Positions 55,215 to 62,892 of a stretch of DNA of 64,000 bases are shown one piece after another. The notes under the pieces were generated by a model. That model was not told the DNA's origin, did no database searches, and saw only the letters and a list, made by a program, of their open reading frames with translations. Origin of the DNA: Vibrio harveyi NBRC 15634 = ATCC 14126 = KCTC 12724 (lineage in GTDB: Bacteria > Pseudomonadota > Gammaproteobacteria > Enterobacterales > Vibrionaceae); assembly GCF_001591145.1 (NCBI RefSeq), contig NZ_BCUF01000025.1:1-64000 (forward strand). Direction: 5' to 3'. Each line of letters opens with the position of its first letter. Within the stretch, counting starts at the first letter, position 1. Position numbers and translations under genes: made by a program.

Positions 55215-55529
55215 GTAAACCTCGCCAAAGGAACTGCTTAATATATAAATTTAGTTCTTAATAGTTAGGCGACCACTTATTAACACTAAGATTAATAATG
55301 CCTAATCAAATAATAATTTTATTTCACGAACGGAATAATGAATTAATTTCTCAGCAAAGCAATCTAGGATTATTACGCAGAACAAAATATACAACGAGGT
55401 TCAAATTTTTGACGCTTAACTTTTCATTCGTCAAAAAACCGATGTTAGCTTAACCGAGAAATCTTCATTTAATCATTTTTCATTAGCAGATGAGTTATAT
55501 ATTCACACCATCATTTTATATGGAGCCTC
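55215..55529. other. 315-bp divergent promoter region of the T6SS
   Basis: The A+T-rich region between tagH and ppkA holds no gene. It has a 9-bp inverted repeat (55406-55437). I saw no sigma-54 signature (no GG/GC pair 12 bases apart). Promoters for both directions must lie here, but none stands out. Confidence 0.55.
55406..55437. promoter_or_regulatory. inverted repeat TTTTTGACG-N14-CGTCAAAAA
   Basis: Perfect 9-base arms (55406-55414 and 55429-55437) with a 14-base spacer lie about 190 bases from tagH and 95 from ppkA. This is a candidate operator for one or both T6SS promoters; as an RNA it could form a hairpin with poor U-tails. Confidence 0.45.
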
Positions 55530-55532
55530 GTG

Positions 55533-57677
55533 ATGGACGACAAAAATAAAGACAGTTCTATAAATAAAGAATGCAGTGGCGATAAAACTAAAATTGTAAA
55601 GACTCAAAAAAGAGAAAATACAAATGACAATAAGGGCAATATAAACAATGAAGGCTCTGCCCTAAATAATAATGAAACAAATACAAAAGTGTCTCAGAAC
55701 CTAAACACAATTCCACCAGCAAACAAATTAGTGCGTAATATTGATAATGATGATAAGCAAACTCGATCTGATTCATTGCTCGGGGAGACGGTAAAAAACC
55801 GTTATGAAATTGAATCTTTGATCGGCCATGGTGGTTTATGTGACGTCTTTTTGGCGAAAGACAAAATTCTTGAATCTTCTGGAGCAGATGTCCCCTATGT
55901 CGCATTAAAGGTACTACAAAAAGAGTATGCGTCTCAGCCAGAAACCGCCCGCATGCTCATTCGTGAAGCACAACAAACTCAGAAGCTTAGTCACCCCAAC
56001 ATCATCCGAGTCTACGATTTTGGAGTAGACGGAGAAATCTATTTCCTCGTGATGGAATATGTTGATGGGGAGACATTAGAAGGACTTATTCAACGCTCTA
56101 GACCGGACGGGTTAAAGTACAACGCCACCCTTTCAATTCTGAACCAAACGTTAGATGCATTATCGTATGCACATTCACTTGGTGTGGTCCATGCAGACTT
56201 AAAGCCCGCAAACATCATTCTCACTTCGGAAGGTAAAGTGAAGTTGCTGGACTTTGGCGTCTCTAAAACGCACCAACTGAAGCATGACCAATATGCAGCA
56301 AAACGAAAATCACGAGACACTGACACGCTGGGTTATACACCGAATTATGCCTCACTTGATATCTTGTCGGGCAAAGAACCGAAACAAAGTGACGATCTGT
56401 TTGCGTTTTTCTGCATTACTTTCGAGTTGCTGAGCTGCAAACACCCATATGGACGAACCCCAGTCAACGAAGCGCTTAAAAAAAGCGTTAAAGTAAGCAA
56501 GCCATCTCACTTTCCATTTTCAAAGTGGCGCATCTTCTCTAAAGCTTTTGCTACTGGTGTCGTCCCTTCTCAGCTCAGCGCTACTGATATCAAGCACCTG
56601 TTAAATAAGAACCGTTGGTCACTTTATTCAGGTATAGCCGCCAGTCTTGCCTTAATGGGTTTGTTAGGTACGTTCTATCAACAACAGCAAAATACCATTA
56701 ACCAACTCAACCTTACTCTCATAGAAAAAGATCACGCCATCGAATCTGCAGAGCAACTGTTAAATACGCTTCCGGAGCAAACCAAAGCGTTAATTGACAA
56801 CAAACAAGGGATACACCCAGTGATTGCTGCTGGTTTCCTACGTTTGTATAAACCGCATATCCTTGGAGAATTTGAAGCAAAGATCGATGACGTACTTAAC
56901 TCTGATGTAACGACTTATCCAAACTACAAACAGATTGAATCCATCTTACAGCAAGCAAAAAACTATTACCCAGATTCCCATAAAATCGAAGTTTTGGCAT
57001 TGGATATTCAATCAAGCAAACACTCTACTCTGCTTTCTATTGCGAGACAGATAAACAGCCACTTAGAAAAATCCTTGTACACCCAGCAAGACGAGGCTAA
57101 ATCTATTTACGATCTCAAAAAGGAACTCCATGAAATACATAAAGAGTACCCTTTCACTCCTAGCTCGTTGGCAAGCGAAGTCTTTGGTCAACACCTCAAT
57201 GAAGCGCTAAAAATGCGCGATGCAGCAGCTTTAGTCACACTCATCAAAGTTGGAAACTCCTTTTTTGCTGAGTCTGAAGAACATCAGCAAAATTTGGCGA
57301 TTAGCAATACGATGAAAGATGCGGTATTGGAAATGAAACTTTACGAGACCGCAAAAGAGAGCTCAACGCCGTTGCCTTTCCCTGCTGATGCTGCACGATT
57401 GTTGTATCAGGAAGAGTTTGAAGGACTGCACTACCGACTCAACCAAGCTCGCACAACGGTTAACCTAGATAAGCTCGTCAAAGATATTGATGCATTTTCT
57501 GAAAATTTCCCGCCGGGTTTCCAAGATATTAATGATCTGCGATTCCAAACCGCCGATAAGTACCTACAGTTTTCTGACATTCTTTTAAACAAGCGGAAGT
57601 CTAAAAGTGCGAGGCGAGCGATGAAGAAAGCAAACGAGCTGTTAAAACGCGTCGAAACGGAAGCTGAACAGAGTTAA
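55533..57677 (+). CDS. ppkA: T6SS Ser/Thr kinase PpkA-like
   Basis: The protein is about 714 residues. The first 80 are polar and Asn/Lys-rich. A kinase domain follows (about 90-350): Gly-loop GHGGLCDVFLAKD, VALKVL lysine, HADLKPAN catalytic loop with D near 222, and DFGVSK. The usual HRD arginine is replaced by Ala. One membrane segment (SGIAASLALMGLLGTFY, about 366-382) leads to a large helical region (about 385-714), which on the usual topology is periplasmic. There is no VWA domain, unlike Pseudomonas PpkA. I chose ATG 55533 with GGAG upstream. The GTG at 55530 is an alternative. Confidence 0.9.
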   Translation: MDDKNKDSSINKECSGDKTKIVKTQKRENTNDNKGNINNEGSALNNNETNTKVSQNLNTIPPANKLVRNIDNDDKQTRSDSLLGETVKNRYEIESLIGHGGLCDVFLAKDKILESSGADVPYVALKVLQKEYASQPETARMLIREAQQTQKLSHPNIIRVYDFGVDGEIYFLVMEYVDGETLEGLIQRSRPDGLKYNATLSILNQTLDALSYAHSLGVVHADLKPANIILTSEGKVKLLDFGVSKTHQLKHDQYAAKRKSRDTDTLGYTPNYASLDILSGKEPKQSDDLFAFFCITFELLSCKHPYGRTPVNEALKKSVKVSKPSHFPFSKWRIFSKAFATGVVPSQLSATDIKHLLNKNRWSLYSGIAASLALMGLLGTFYQQQQNTINQLNLTLIEKDHAIESAEQLLNTLPEQTKALIDNKQGIHPVIAAGFLRLYKPHILGEFEAKIDDVLNSDVTTYPNYKQIESILQQAKNYYPDSHKIEVLALDIQSSKHSTLLSIARQINSHLEKSLYTQQDEAKSIYDLKKELHEIHKEYPFTPSSLASEVFGQHLNEALKMRDAAALVTLIKVGNSFFAESEEHQQNLAISNTMKDAVLEMKLYETAKESSTPLPFPADAARLLYQEEFEGLHYRLNQARTTVNLDKLVKDIDAFSENFPPGFQDINDLRFQTADKYLQFSDILLNKRKSKSARRAMKKANELLKRVETEAEQS

Positions 57678-57695
57678 TGACTACAAAAGTTGATG

Positions 57696-57720
57696 AGGGG
57701 CATATCGCCCCTTATTTTAA
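57696..57720 (+). terminator. weak terminator after ppkA
   Basis: AGGGGC-ATATC-GCCCCT is followed by TATTTT. The stem is short but GC-rich. It would partly separate ppkA from the response-regulator gene. Confidence 0.5.
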
Positions 57721-57799
57721 CGTAAAAGCGCTTGCCTTTATGCAAACTGATGACTAATTTTATTTTAGAGTGTGCTAATCCGTATAAATAGGTAGAAGT

Positions 57800-59344
57800 T
57801 TGACCACAGGGAAGATCGAAGTCGATAACATCAGCATTTTAGTCATTGATGACTGTTCAACCTCTTCAACGTTGATCAAGCATCAACTCGTCTCGCTGGG
57901 AGCCAAAATATCCAACATTACCTGCGTTAACAATGCGCAGCAGGCGTTGAGTGCTACTAAGACTCGCTTTTACTCGTTCATCATTATGGATTATCACCTG
58001 TCTTCTAAGTTGACCGGGCTTGATCTAATTAACCTGATGAGTCGAGCGAAATTGATATCAGACACAACAGCCGTGCTTATGATATCTGGTGACGCTACGC
58101 AAGAAACCGTGCTCACTGCGCTTTCTGGTCGTGTTAGACATCTACTTACTAAACCGCTTCAGACAAAAGCACTACAAACTAAAATGCTCACTGCTCTACA
58201 AGAGCAGCATCACCTTGCTGAAGTAAAACAATACCTTAGCAAAGTTTCAGTGCTTTCTCTCAATGACGTTGCGCAACTGCATAAGAAATACGTGACCAGT
58301 GTTTGTGTTGAATCACTCTTAATTGATACTTTGATTGAAGCGAAACAGTTTGAGGTACTAGAGAACTTCCTTCCTTTTTGCAACGACAAAGAACACGCGA
58401 GTCGAATTTGTGCTGAAGCATTCCTACTTCACCAAAAAGGTAAGATCCGTGAAGCTGTTGAAGTCCTTGCAAATTACGTCACACACAATCCGCTTTGCTT
58501 AAGGGCTATCGATAATCTTGTCGGGCTTTATGAAACCTTAGGGCAACACAATAACGCCTCTATACTTGCAAACCGAGCCTTTGAGCTCACCCCTAGTAGC
58601 AGTGCAAGACTGATTACTGTATCTAGGGTTCTGTCAAAACTCGCTCAGTTCGAGCGACTGTACGACGTTGGTTACCTTTACGCATCCAATGTTTCATCCA
58701 CGGATACTCAGTGGCTCACTGCGATGAATACTTATGTTGACTTGATTAGTGAACATTTTAAGACGCTCACTAATGCAAATGACAAAAAGAAAGTACTCCT
58801 AAAGCTCAATGAATTTTGTTTGCTCGCTGAGAAACAGCTTAATCGTAACCAACAAGTTGATTTAGCCGCTTTTAAGCAGATGATGCAATGTAAGCTTCTT
58901 TTACTAGAATCACGTCCGGAGTACGCTCATAGAAAGCTAATGCACTCACTTAGCTACTACTACGCAACGCCGAACAAAGCACCTTTACTGCTATTAAAAC
59001 AAGCTATTCCTTTGATGGACTTTTTCGGCGAGTTTGCTATCAAGCGTTGCTTGTTAACCTTACTTGCAGCGAAGTCAGGAACCGCTTTAAAACTCAGCGA
59101 ACAAAAGAACTCCGATGAAGAAACGTTAGGCAAAAGATACCCTTTCTCAGTCGAGATGCGCCTCAAGCGGCTATCGGATAACAACATTGAAGCGACAGAC
59201 ATCATTTTGGATGAGAGCATTGAATTCCTTTCTCAGCGTCCACTACCACCAAATTGGTCTAACTGGCTCAAAGATTATCTTTCGGGATCGTATTCGACCC
59301 AGTTACCAATACCTTTTAACTTACAAGCCACACAGTGGAGATGA
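57800..59344 (+). CDS. response regulator with long TPR-like tail
   Basis: The 514-residue protein starts with a CheY-like receiver domain (about residues 10-130): acidic pair VIDDCS, phospho-accepting Asp64 in FIIMDYHL, and Lys118 in LLTKPL. The rest (about 150-500) is all helical with TPR-like units (KIREAVEVLANYVTHNPLCL, LGQHNNASILANRAFELTP) and has no DNA-binding or enzyme domain. It likely signals through protein contacts. The start is a TTG at 57800 with AGGTAGAAG just upstream. The Hpt gene begins 3 bases after its stop. Confidence 0.88.
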   Translation: MTTGKIEVDNISILVIDDCSTSSTLIKHQLVSLGAKISNITCVNNAQQALSATKTRFYSFIIMDYHLSSKLTGLDLINLMSRAKLISDTTAVLMISGDATQETVLTALSGRVRHLLTKPLQTKALQTKMLTALQEQHHLAEVKQYLSKVSVLSLNDVAQLHKKYVTSVCVESLLIDTLIEAKQFEVLENFLPFCNDKEHASRICAEAFLLHQKGKIREAVEVLANYVTHNPLCLRAIDNLVGLYETLGQHNNASILANRAFELTPSSSARLITVSRVLSKLAQFERLYDVGYLYASNVSSTDTQWLTAMNTYVDLISEHFKTLTNANDKKKVLLKLNEFCLLAEKQLNRNQQVDLAAFKQMMQCKLLLLESRPEYAHRKLMHSLSYYYATPNKAPLLLLKQAIPLMDFFGEFAIKRCLLTLLAAKSGTALKLSEQKNSDEETLGKRYPFSVEMRLKRLSDNNIEATDIILDESIEFLSQRPLPPNWSNWLKDYLSGSYSTQLPIPFNLQATQWR

Positions 59345-59347
59345 ATA

Positions 59348-59686
59348 ATGATCAATTTCGAAGTGTTGAATATCTACATGGACAACGATGCCGACATTAT
59401 CTTTGCTGTTTTCTCAACTTACATGGAAGACTACGAAGATGGATTAGAAAGAATCAACCAACTCAACGCAGAGCAGAACTGGGGGGACTTATTCTTATTA
59501 TCACACAGCTTAAAAGGCATCCTTTCTAGCTTTGGAGAAGAGTCAGCTGTAACCGCATTGAGCAACATTGAGGAGCACACAAGAGACAATATCGCACCGG
59601 ATAGCGGGGATCTAGCTATAGTTAATAAAGAGCTGGTGACGATAAACCAGCAAATAACAGATTACTTATCTAACATGGATCAGTAA
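59348..59686 (+). CDS. single-domain histidine phosphotransfer (Hpt) protein
   Basis: The 112-residue all-helical protein has the Hpt motif LLSHSLKGILSSFG, with the phospho-accepting histidine at residue 53. The four-helix-bundle size is typical. It lies 3 bases after the receiver-TPR gene, so the two probably exchange phosphate. No histidine kinase is in the window. A much shorter overlapping frame at 59335 is a shadow. It is followed 40 bases later by a small unannotated gene. Confidence 0.88.
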   Translation: MINFEVLNIYMDNDADIIFAVFSTYMEDYEDGLERINQLNAEQNWGDLFLLSHSLKGILSSFGEESAVTALSNIEEHTRDNIAPDSGDLAIVNKELVTINQQITDYLSNMDQ

Positions 59687-59726
59687 CAACACTATAAAAA
59701 ATATACGTTAATTGGAATGCTAGGCT

Positions 59727-59906
59727 ATGAATAACACGAATTTTAAAGAGTTGATAGATTCACTTAAGGATCTGACTCCAACTCAAAAAAAATACTTAAT
59801 AAGTCAAACTCAACTCTCTTTGGACGAAAGCGAACTTCTTAAAAACAAGGACTTACTTACACCCGAAGAGCTTGAGCTTTTGCTTGCAGTGACAAACGCG
59901 AAGTGA
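59727..59906 (+). CDS. small hypothetical protein, 59 residues
   Basis: The ATG at 59727 opens a 59-codon frame ending in TGA at 59904-59906. The peptide is charged and helical, with motifs FKELIDSLKDLTPTQKKYL and LTPEELELLLAVTNAK. Low-cysteine, no signal peptide. It lies 40 bases after the Hpt gene and before a strong terminator, so it looks like the last gene of that operon. I see no family. A ribosome site is not clear (TTGGAATGCTAGGCT precedes the start). Confidence 0.55.
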   Translation: MNNTNFKELIDSLKDLTPTQKKYLISQTQLSLDESELLKNKDLLTPEELELLLAVTNAK

Positions 59907-59972
59907 AAGCGAGACGTTAGAAGCTAACCTACTCATTAGTTTACTTTAATGCTCTAGTTCACTTTGATTTCT

Positions 59973-60006
59973 AACTAGGGGTAAGCGAGCCTTACCCCTA
60001 GTTTTT
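59973..60006 (+). terminator. strong terminator of the receiver-Hpt operon
   Basis: AACTAGGGGTAAG-CGAGC-CTTACCCCTAGTT is a 13-bp perfect stem followed by TTT and A. It ends the plus-strand operon and faces the MazG-like gene. Confidence 0.85.
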
Positions 60007-60046
60007 ATCAAATAGACACCCATCTTGAGGTTACTTGGGTATAGGC

Positions 60047-60424
60047 TTAATTTTCATTCATCTTGCCTTGGTATTCTTGCTGTAACTTTTCCTTTTGATC
60101 TGCTTTTACTTCCGCCCAGCTTCCGTTGTTTTCAATCGCTGTCACCCGAGCTTGGTATTTCTCTACTGCTCGATTTAAAACAGAATAAGGGTCAATGCCC
60201 TGCTCTTTTTCTAACGCCATCAGGATATTTAAGTAGTTCCACAACACATCGCCAAGTTCATCTTCTAGATAACACAGACGCTCTTTAGCGATCTCTTCGC
60301 TGACTTCTTCAAGCTCTTTGTGTAGCGCATCAAAATACGTTTCTGAGCCTCTATACCAAGTGTTGTTCTTGTCGTATTCAGCTTTGCGCTGAGCAATGTC
60401 AAACAAGGCTTTAAAGCTCTCCAT
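60047..60424 (-). CDS. MazG-like nucleotide pyrophosphohydrolase
   Basis: The 125-residue helical protein has the all-alpha NTP-PPase core: LHKELEEVSEEIAK (the E-x-x-E pair) and YLEDELGDVLWNYL (the E-x-x-D pair), which together bind Mg2+. It should cleave nucleoside triphosphates or modified nucleotides to monophosphates. It is a single-domain version, unlike the two-domain E. coli MazG. AGGAG ribosome site before the ATG. It stands alone, and the terminator at 59973 lies downstream. Confidence 0.85.
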   Translation of the reverse strand: MESFKALFDIAQRKAEYDKNNTWYRGSETYFDALHKELEEVSEEIAKERLCYLEDELGDVLWNYLNILMALEKEQGIDPYSVLNRAVEKYQARVTAIENNGSWAEVKADQKEKLQQEYQGKMNEN

Positions 60425-60669
60425 TGCTTTCTCCTCTTTACACCAAGATTTGTGCTTTCAATTAGATAGTCACTCACTCTAAGTAATTTAAATTCAAAAA
60501 GAAAGCATCCGTTATTCACCTCATCTTTTTCAGTATCATCACAAACAAAGTGAACTTAAAGCCTCTCATTAATAACAATATGTTATGCAATCAATAACCA
60601 ATGATAATTTCATGTTTTCAAGGTTAGCCATTATCTTAATCTCAATGACGTTGTTTGTTGGGGCACGGT

Positions 60670-60685
60670 TGTTGTTCGAACAACA
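60670..60685. promoter_or_regulatory. 16-bp perfect palindrome upstream of gloA
   Basis: TGTTGTTCGAACAACA is fully self-complementary and ends 29 bases before the gloA start, close to where the promoter should be. This is the form of a TetR-type operator. NemR, which controls nemA-gloA in E. coli, is a TetR-family repressor, but no nemR gene is in the window and the site does not need to be its. Confidence 0.6.
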
Positions 60686-60714
60686 CCTAACAAGCCGAGA
60701 TAAGAAGGTTAAAT

Positions 60715-61101
60715 ATGAAATTTCTTCACACTATGATCCGCGTTGCTGATCTAGATAAGTCCATTGAGTTTTACACCAAAGTTCTTGGTATGAGCGAGCT
60801 TGATCGCTTCGAAAACACGGAATACCGCTACACGCTCGTATTTGTGGGCAACGCAGACCAACCAGACAGCGCGACGATTGAGCTGACTTACAACTGGGAC
60901 ACAGACAGTTATGACCTAGGTAATGCGTTCGGTCACATGGCATTAGGTTGTGAAGATATTTACGCTGCATGCGACAAAATCAAAGCACTTGGTGGCAATG
61001 TCACTCGTGAACCCGGTCCAATGAAAGGCGGTGAAACTCACATCGCATTCATCAAAGATCCTGACGGCTACCAAATCGAATTGATTCAAACAAGCAAATA
61101 A
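60715..61101 (+). CDS. gloA: lactoylglutathione lyase (glyoxalase I)
   Basis: The 128-residue vicinal oxygen chelate enzyme converts the methylglyoxal-glutathione hemithioacetal to S-lactoylglutathione. Metal ligands are visible: His5 ([10 protein letters not shown]), a Glu in [15 protein letters not shown], His in NAFGHMAL (residue 74) and Glu in GYQIELIQ. Length matches E. coli GloA (135). It shares an operon with the ene-reductase, which begins 11 bases after its stop. AAGAAGG precedes the ATG. Confidence 0.95.
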   Translation: MKFLHTMIRVADLDKSIEFYTKVLGMSELDRFENTEYRYTLVFVGNADQPDSATIELTYNWDTDSYDLGNAFGHMALGCEDIYAACDKIKALGGNVTREPGPMKGGETHIAFIKDPDGYQIELIQTSK

Positions 61102-61112
61102 CGAGGTTAGTC

Positions 61113-62213
61113 ATGAAAGATACATTGTTTCAACCTGTACAACTTGGTTCTCTAACGCTTCAGAACCGTATCGTTATGCCACCAATGACTCGCTCTCGTG
61201 CAAGCCAGCCTGGCAACGTCGCAAACGACATGATGGCTGAGTACTACGCACAACGCGCATCTGCGGGTTTGATTGTTGCAGAAGGCACACAGATTTCACC
61301 TATGGGTCAAGGTTACGCTTGGACTCCGGGTATTTACAGCCAAGAACAAATCGCAGGTTGGAAAAAAGTCACTGATGCTGTACACGCAAAAGGCGGTGCG
61401 ATCTTCGCTCAGCTTTGGCACGTTGGCCGTGTAACTCACCCTGACAATATCGGTGGCGAGCAACCAATTTCTTCTTCTGCACTAAAAGCAGAAAACGTGA
61501 AAGTATTTATCGATAACGGCACGGATGAACCTGGTTTTGTTGACGTGGTAGAACCACGTGAGATGACGAAAGAAGACATCAAAGTGGTTATCGAAGAGTA
61601 CCGTCAAGCGGCATTGAATGCGATTGAAGCGGGCTTTGATGGCATTGAGCTGCACGCAGCGAACGGCTACCTTGTAAACCAGTTCATCGATTCTGAAGCA
61701 AACAACCGTACAGATGAATACGGTGGTTCGGTTGAAAACCGTCTACGTTTCTTGAGTGAAGTGGTTGAAGCGATGACTCAAGCGATTGGCGCTGATCGCG
61801 TTGGTGTTCGTCTTGCTCCGTTTACGTCATTAAACGGTACTGTAGATAAAACACCAGTAGAAACTTACACAGCTGCTGCGGCGCTGCTTGATAAGCTAAA
61901 CGTCGTTTACATGCACATTGCAGAAGTAGACTGGGATGACGCACCAGATACGCCTGCTGAGTTCAAAACAGCCGTTCGTGAAGCTTACAAAGGCACTATC
62001 ATTTATGCTGGTCGCTACAACACAGACAAAGCGGCTGAAGCTCTAGAAAGTGGCTTGGCAGATATGGTTGGCTTTGGTCGTCCGTTCATCGCGAACCCTG
62101 ACCTACCGAACCGTATCAAGAACGATTACCCGCTAGCGGCTCACGATCCTGCGACGTTGTTTGGTGGTAACGAAAAAGGTCTGTTGGATTACCCAACTTA
62201 CCAAGCAAACTAA
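61113..62213 (+). CDS. nemA: N-ethylmaleimide reductase / Old Yellow Enzyme
   Basis: The 366-residue FMN-dependent ene-reductase uses NADPH to reduce electrophilic alkenes. OYE landmarks are MPPMTRSRA, LWHVGRVTHPD, HAANGYLVNQFID (substrate-binding His/Asn), GGSVENRLRF and MVGFGRPFIANPDLP. Length matches E. coli NemA (365). Together with gloA it detoxifies reactive aldehydes and enones, matching the E. coli nemRA-gloA logic but with gene order gloA-nemA. A GAGG ribosome site is present. Confidence 0.94.
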   Translation: MKDTLFQPVQLGSLTLQNRIVMPPMTRSRASQPGNVANDMMAEYYAQRASAGLIVAEGTQISPMGQGYAWTPGIYSQEQIAGWKKVTDAVHAKGGAIFAQLWHVGRVTHPDNIGGEQPISSSALKAENVKVFIDNGTDEPGFVDVVEPREMTKEDIKVVIEEYRQAALNAIEAGFDGIELHAANGYLVNQFIDSEANNRTDEYGGSVENRLRFLSEVVEAMTQAIGADRVGVRLAPFTSLNGTVDKTPVETYTAAAALLDKLNVVYMHIAEVDWDDAPDTPAEFKTAVREAYKGTIIYAGRYNTDKAAEALESGLADMVGFGRPFIANPDLPNRIKNDYPLAAHDPATLFGGNEKGLLDYPTYQAN

Positions 62214-62270
62214 ATTGCTTCGCTTGCCTAGTTCAGCCGACTTATTTGAATAGGCAAGTTGAATAGACAA

Positions 62271-62314
62271 AAACCCCGCAGATGCGTTTGAGTGCATCTG
62301 CGGGGTTTCTTTTT
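62271..62314. terminator. strong bidirectional terminator
   Basis: AAACCCCGCAGATGC (62271-62285) pairs perfectly with GCATCTGCGGGGTTT (62294-62308). It is flanked by A-runs and CTTTTT, serving both nemA and the convergent NifW-like gene. Confidence 0.9.
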
Positions 62315-62361
62315 AGCGTCCGGTGTTGTCTGACATTATGGTTTTGGCATTAGAGTTTTCT

Positions 62362-62637
62362 CTAACGACGTTGGCAAGAAGTGCAACCACGACAAGCTGA
62401 GCGTGTAGTTTTATCCAGTAAGCTGCGTTGCACCTTACAGTATGCGTTCTTTAATGCACGGCGAGCCGCAAACCAATCTTCAGGCTTAGTCAGAATCAAA
62501 TAGCCATTGAAGCGCTTCACTAATTCCACTCTGTGTTTATCAATAAAGCGGCTATCAAAACCAATATCGAAGTAATTCAAAGCTTCTTCGATACAAGTAA
62601 AGCTGGCAATCTTGGCTTGAATATCGTTTTGGCTCAT
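62362..62637 (-). CDS. NifW-like protein with C-terminal cysteine cluster
   Basis: The protein is about 91 residues. The stretch FTCIEEALNYFDIGFDSRFIDKHRVELVKRFNGYL follows the pattern of NifW, the nitrogenase-protective protein. No other nif gene is in the window. The tail ACRGCTSCQRR carries three cysteines in CxxCxxC spacing, which could bind metal or iron-sulfur. The name should not be read as a role in nitrogen fixation. I chose the ATG at 62637. A GTG at 62661 would add eight residues. Confidence 0.6.
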   Translation of the reverse strand: MSQNDIQAKIASFTCIEEALNYFDIGFDSRFIDKHRVELVKRFNGYLILTKPEDWFAARRALKNAYCKVQRSLLDKTTRSACRGCTSCQRR

Positions 62638-62892
62638 AGCCTCGTTTCTGAGTTTGTTCACTTAGCTTCGAGTATAAAAACTTCCGTTCAACCGTTCTTT
62701 GATTTACATCCGTAGCACGTCATTTTGCTAGAAACCACTGAGTTTTAAATTTTCAAAATGAAAATCAATATAAGAAGTCATCCTGCAAAACTCTTCTCAT
62801 CTTCAGAATAACTTTTAACTCACTGATTTTATGATCCTAATTTTTGGTGCGCATTTTGCGTTAGTGAGTTTGTTGACTAGGGAGAGATGATG

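Noticed and set aside
62223..62258. 8-bp inverted repeat just after nemA
   Set aside because: It has a 20-base spacer and no U-run, and the strong terminator follows directly, so it is probably incidental.
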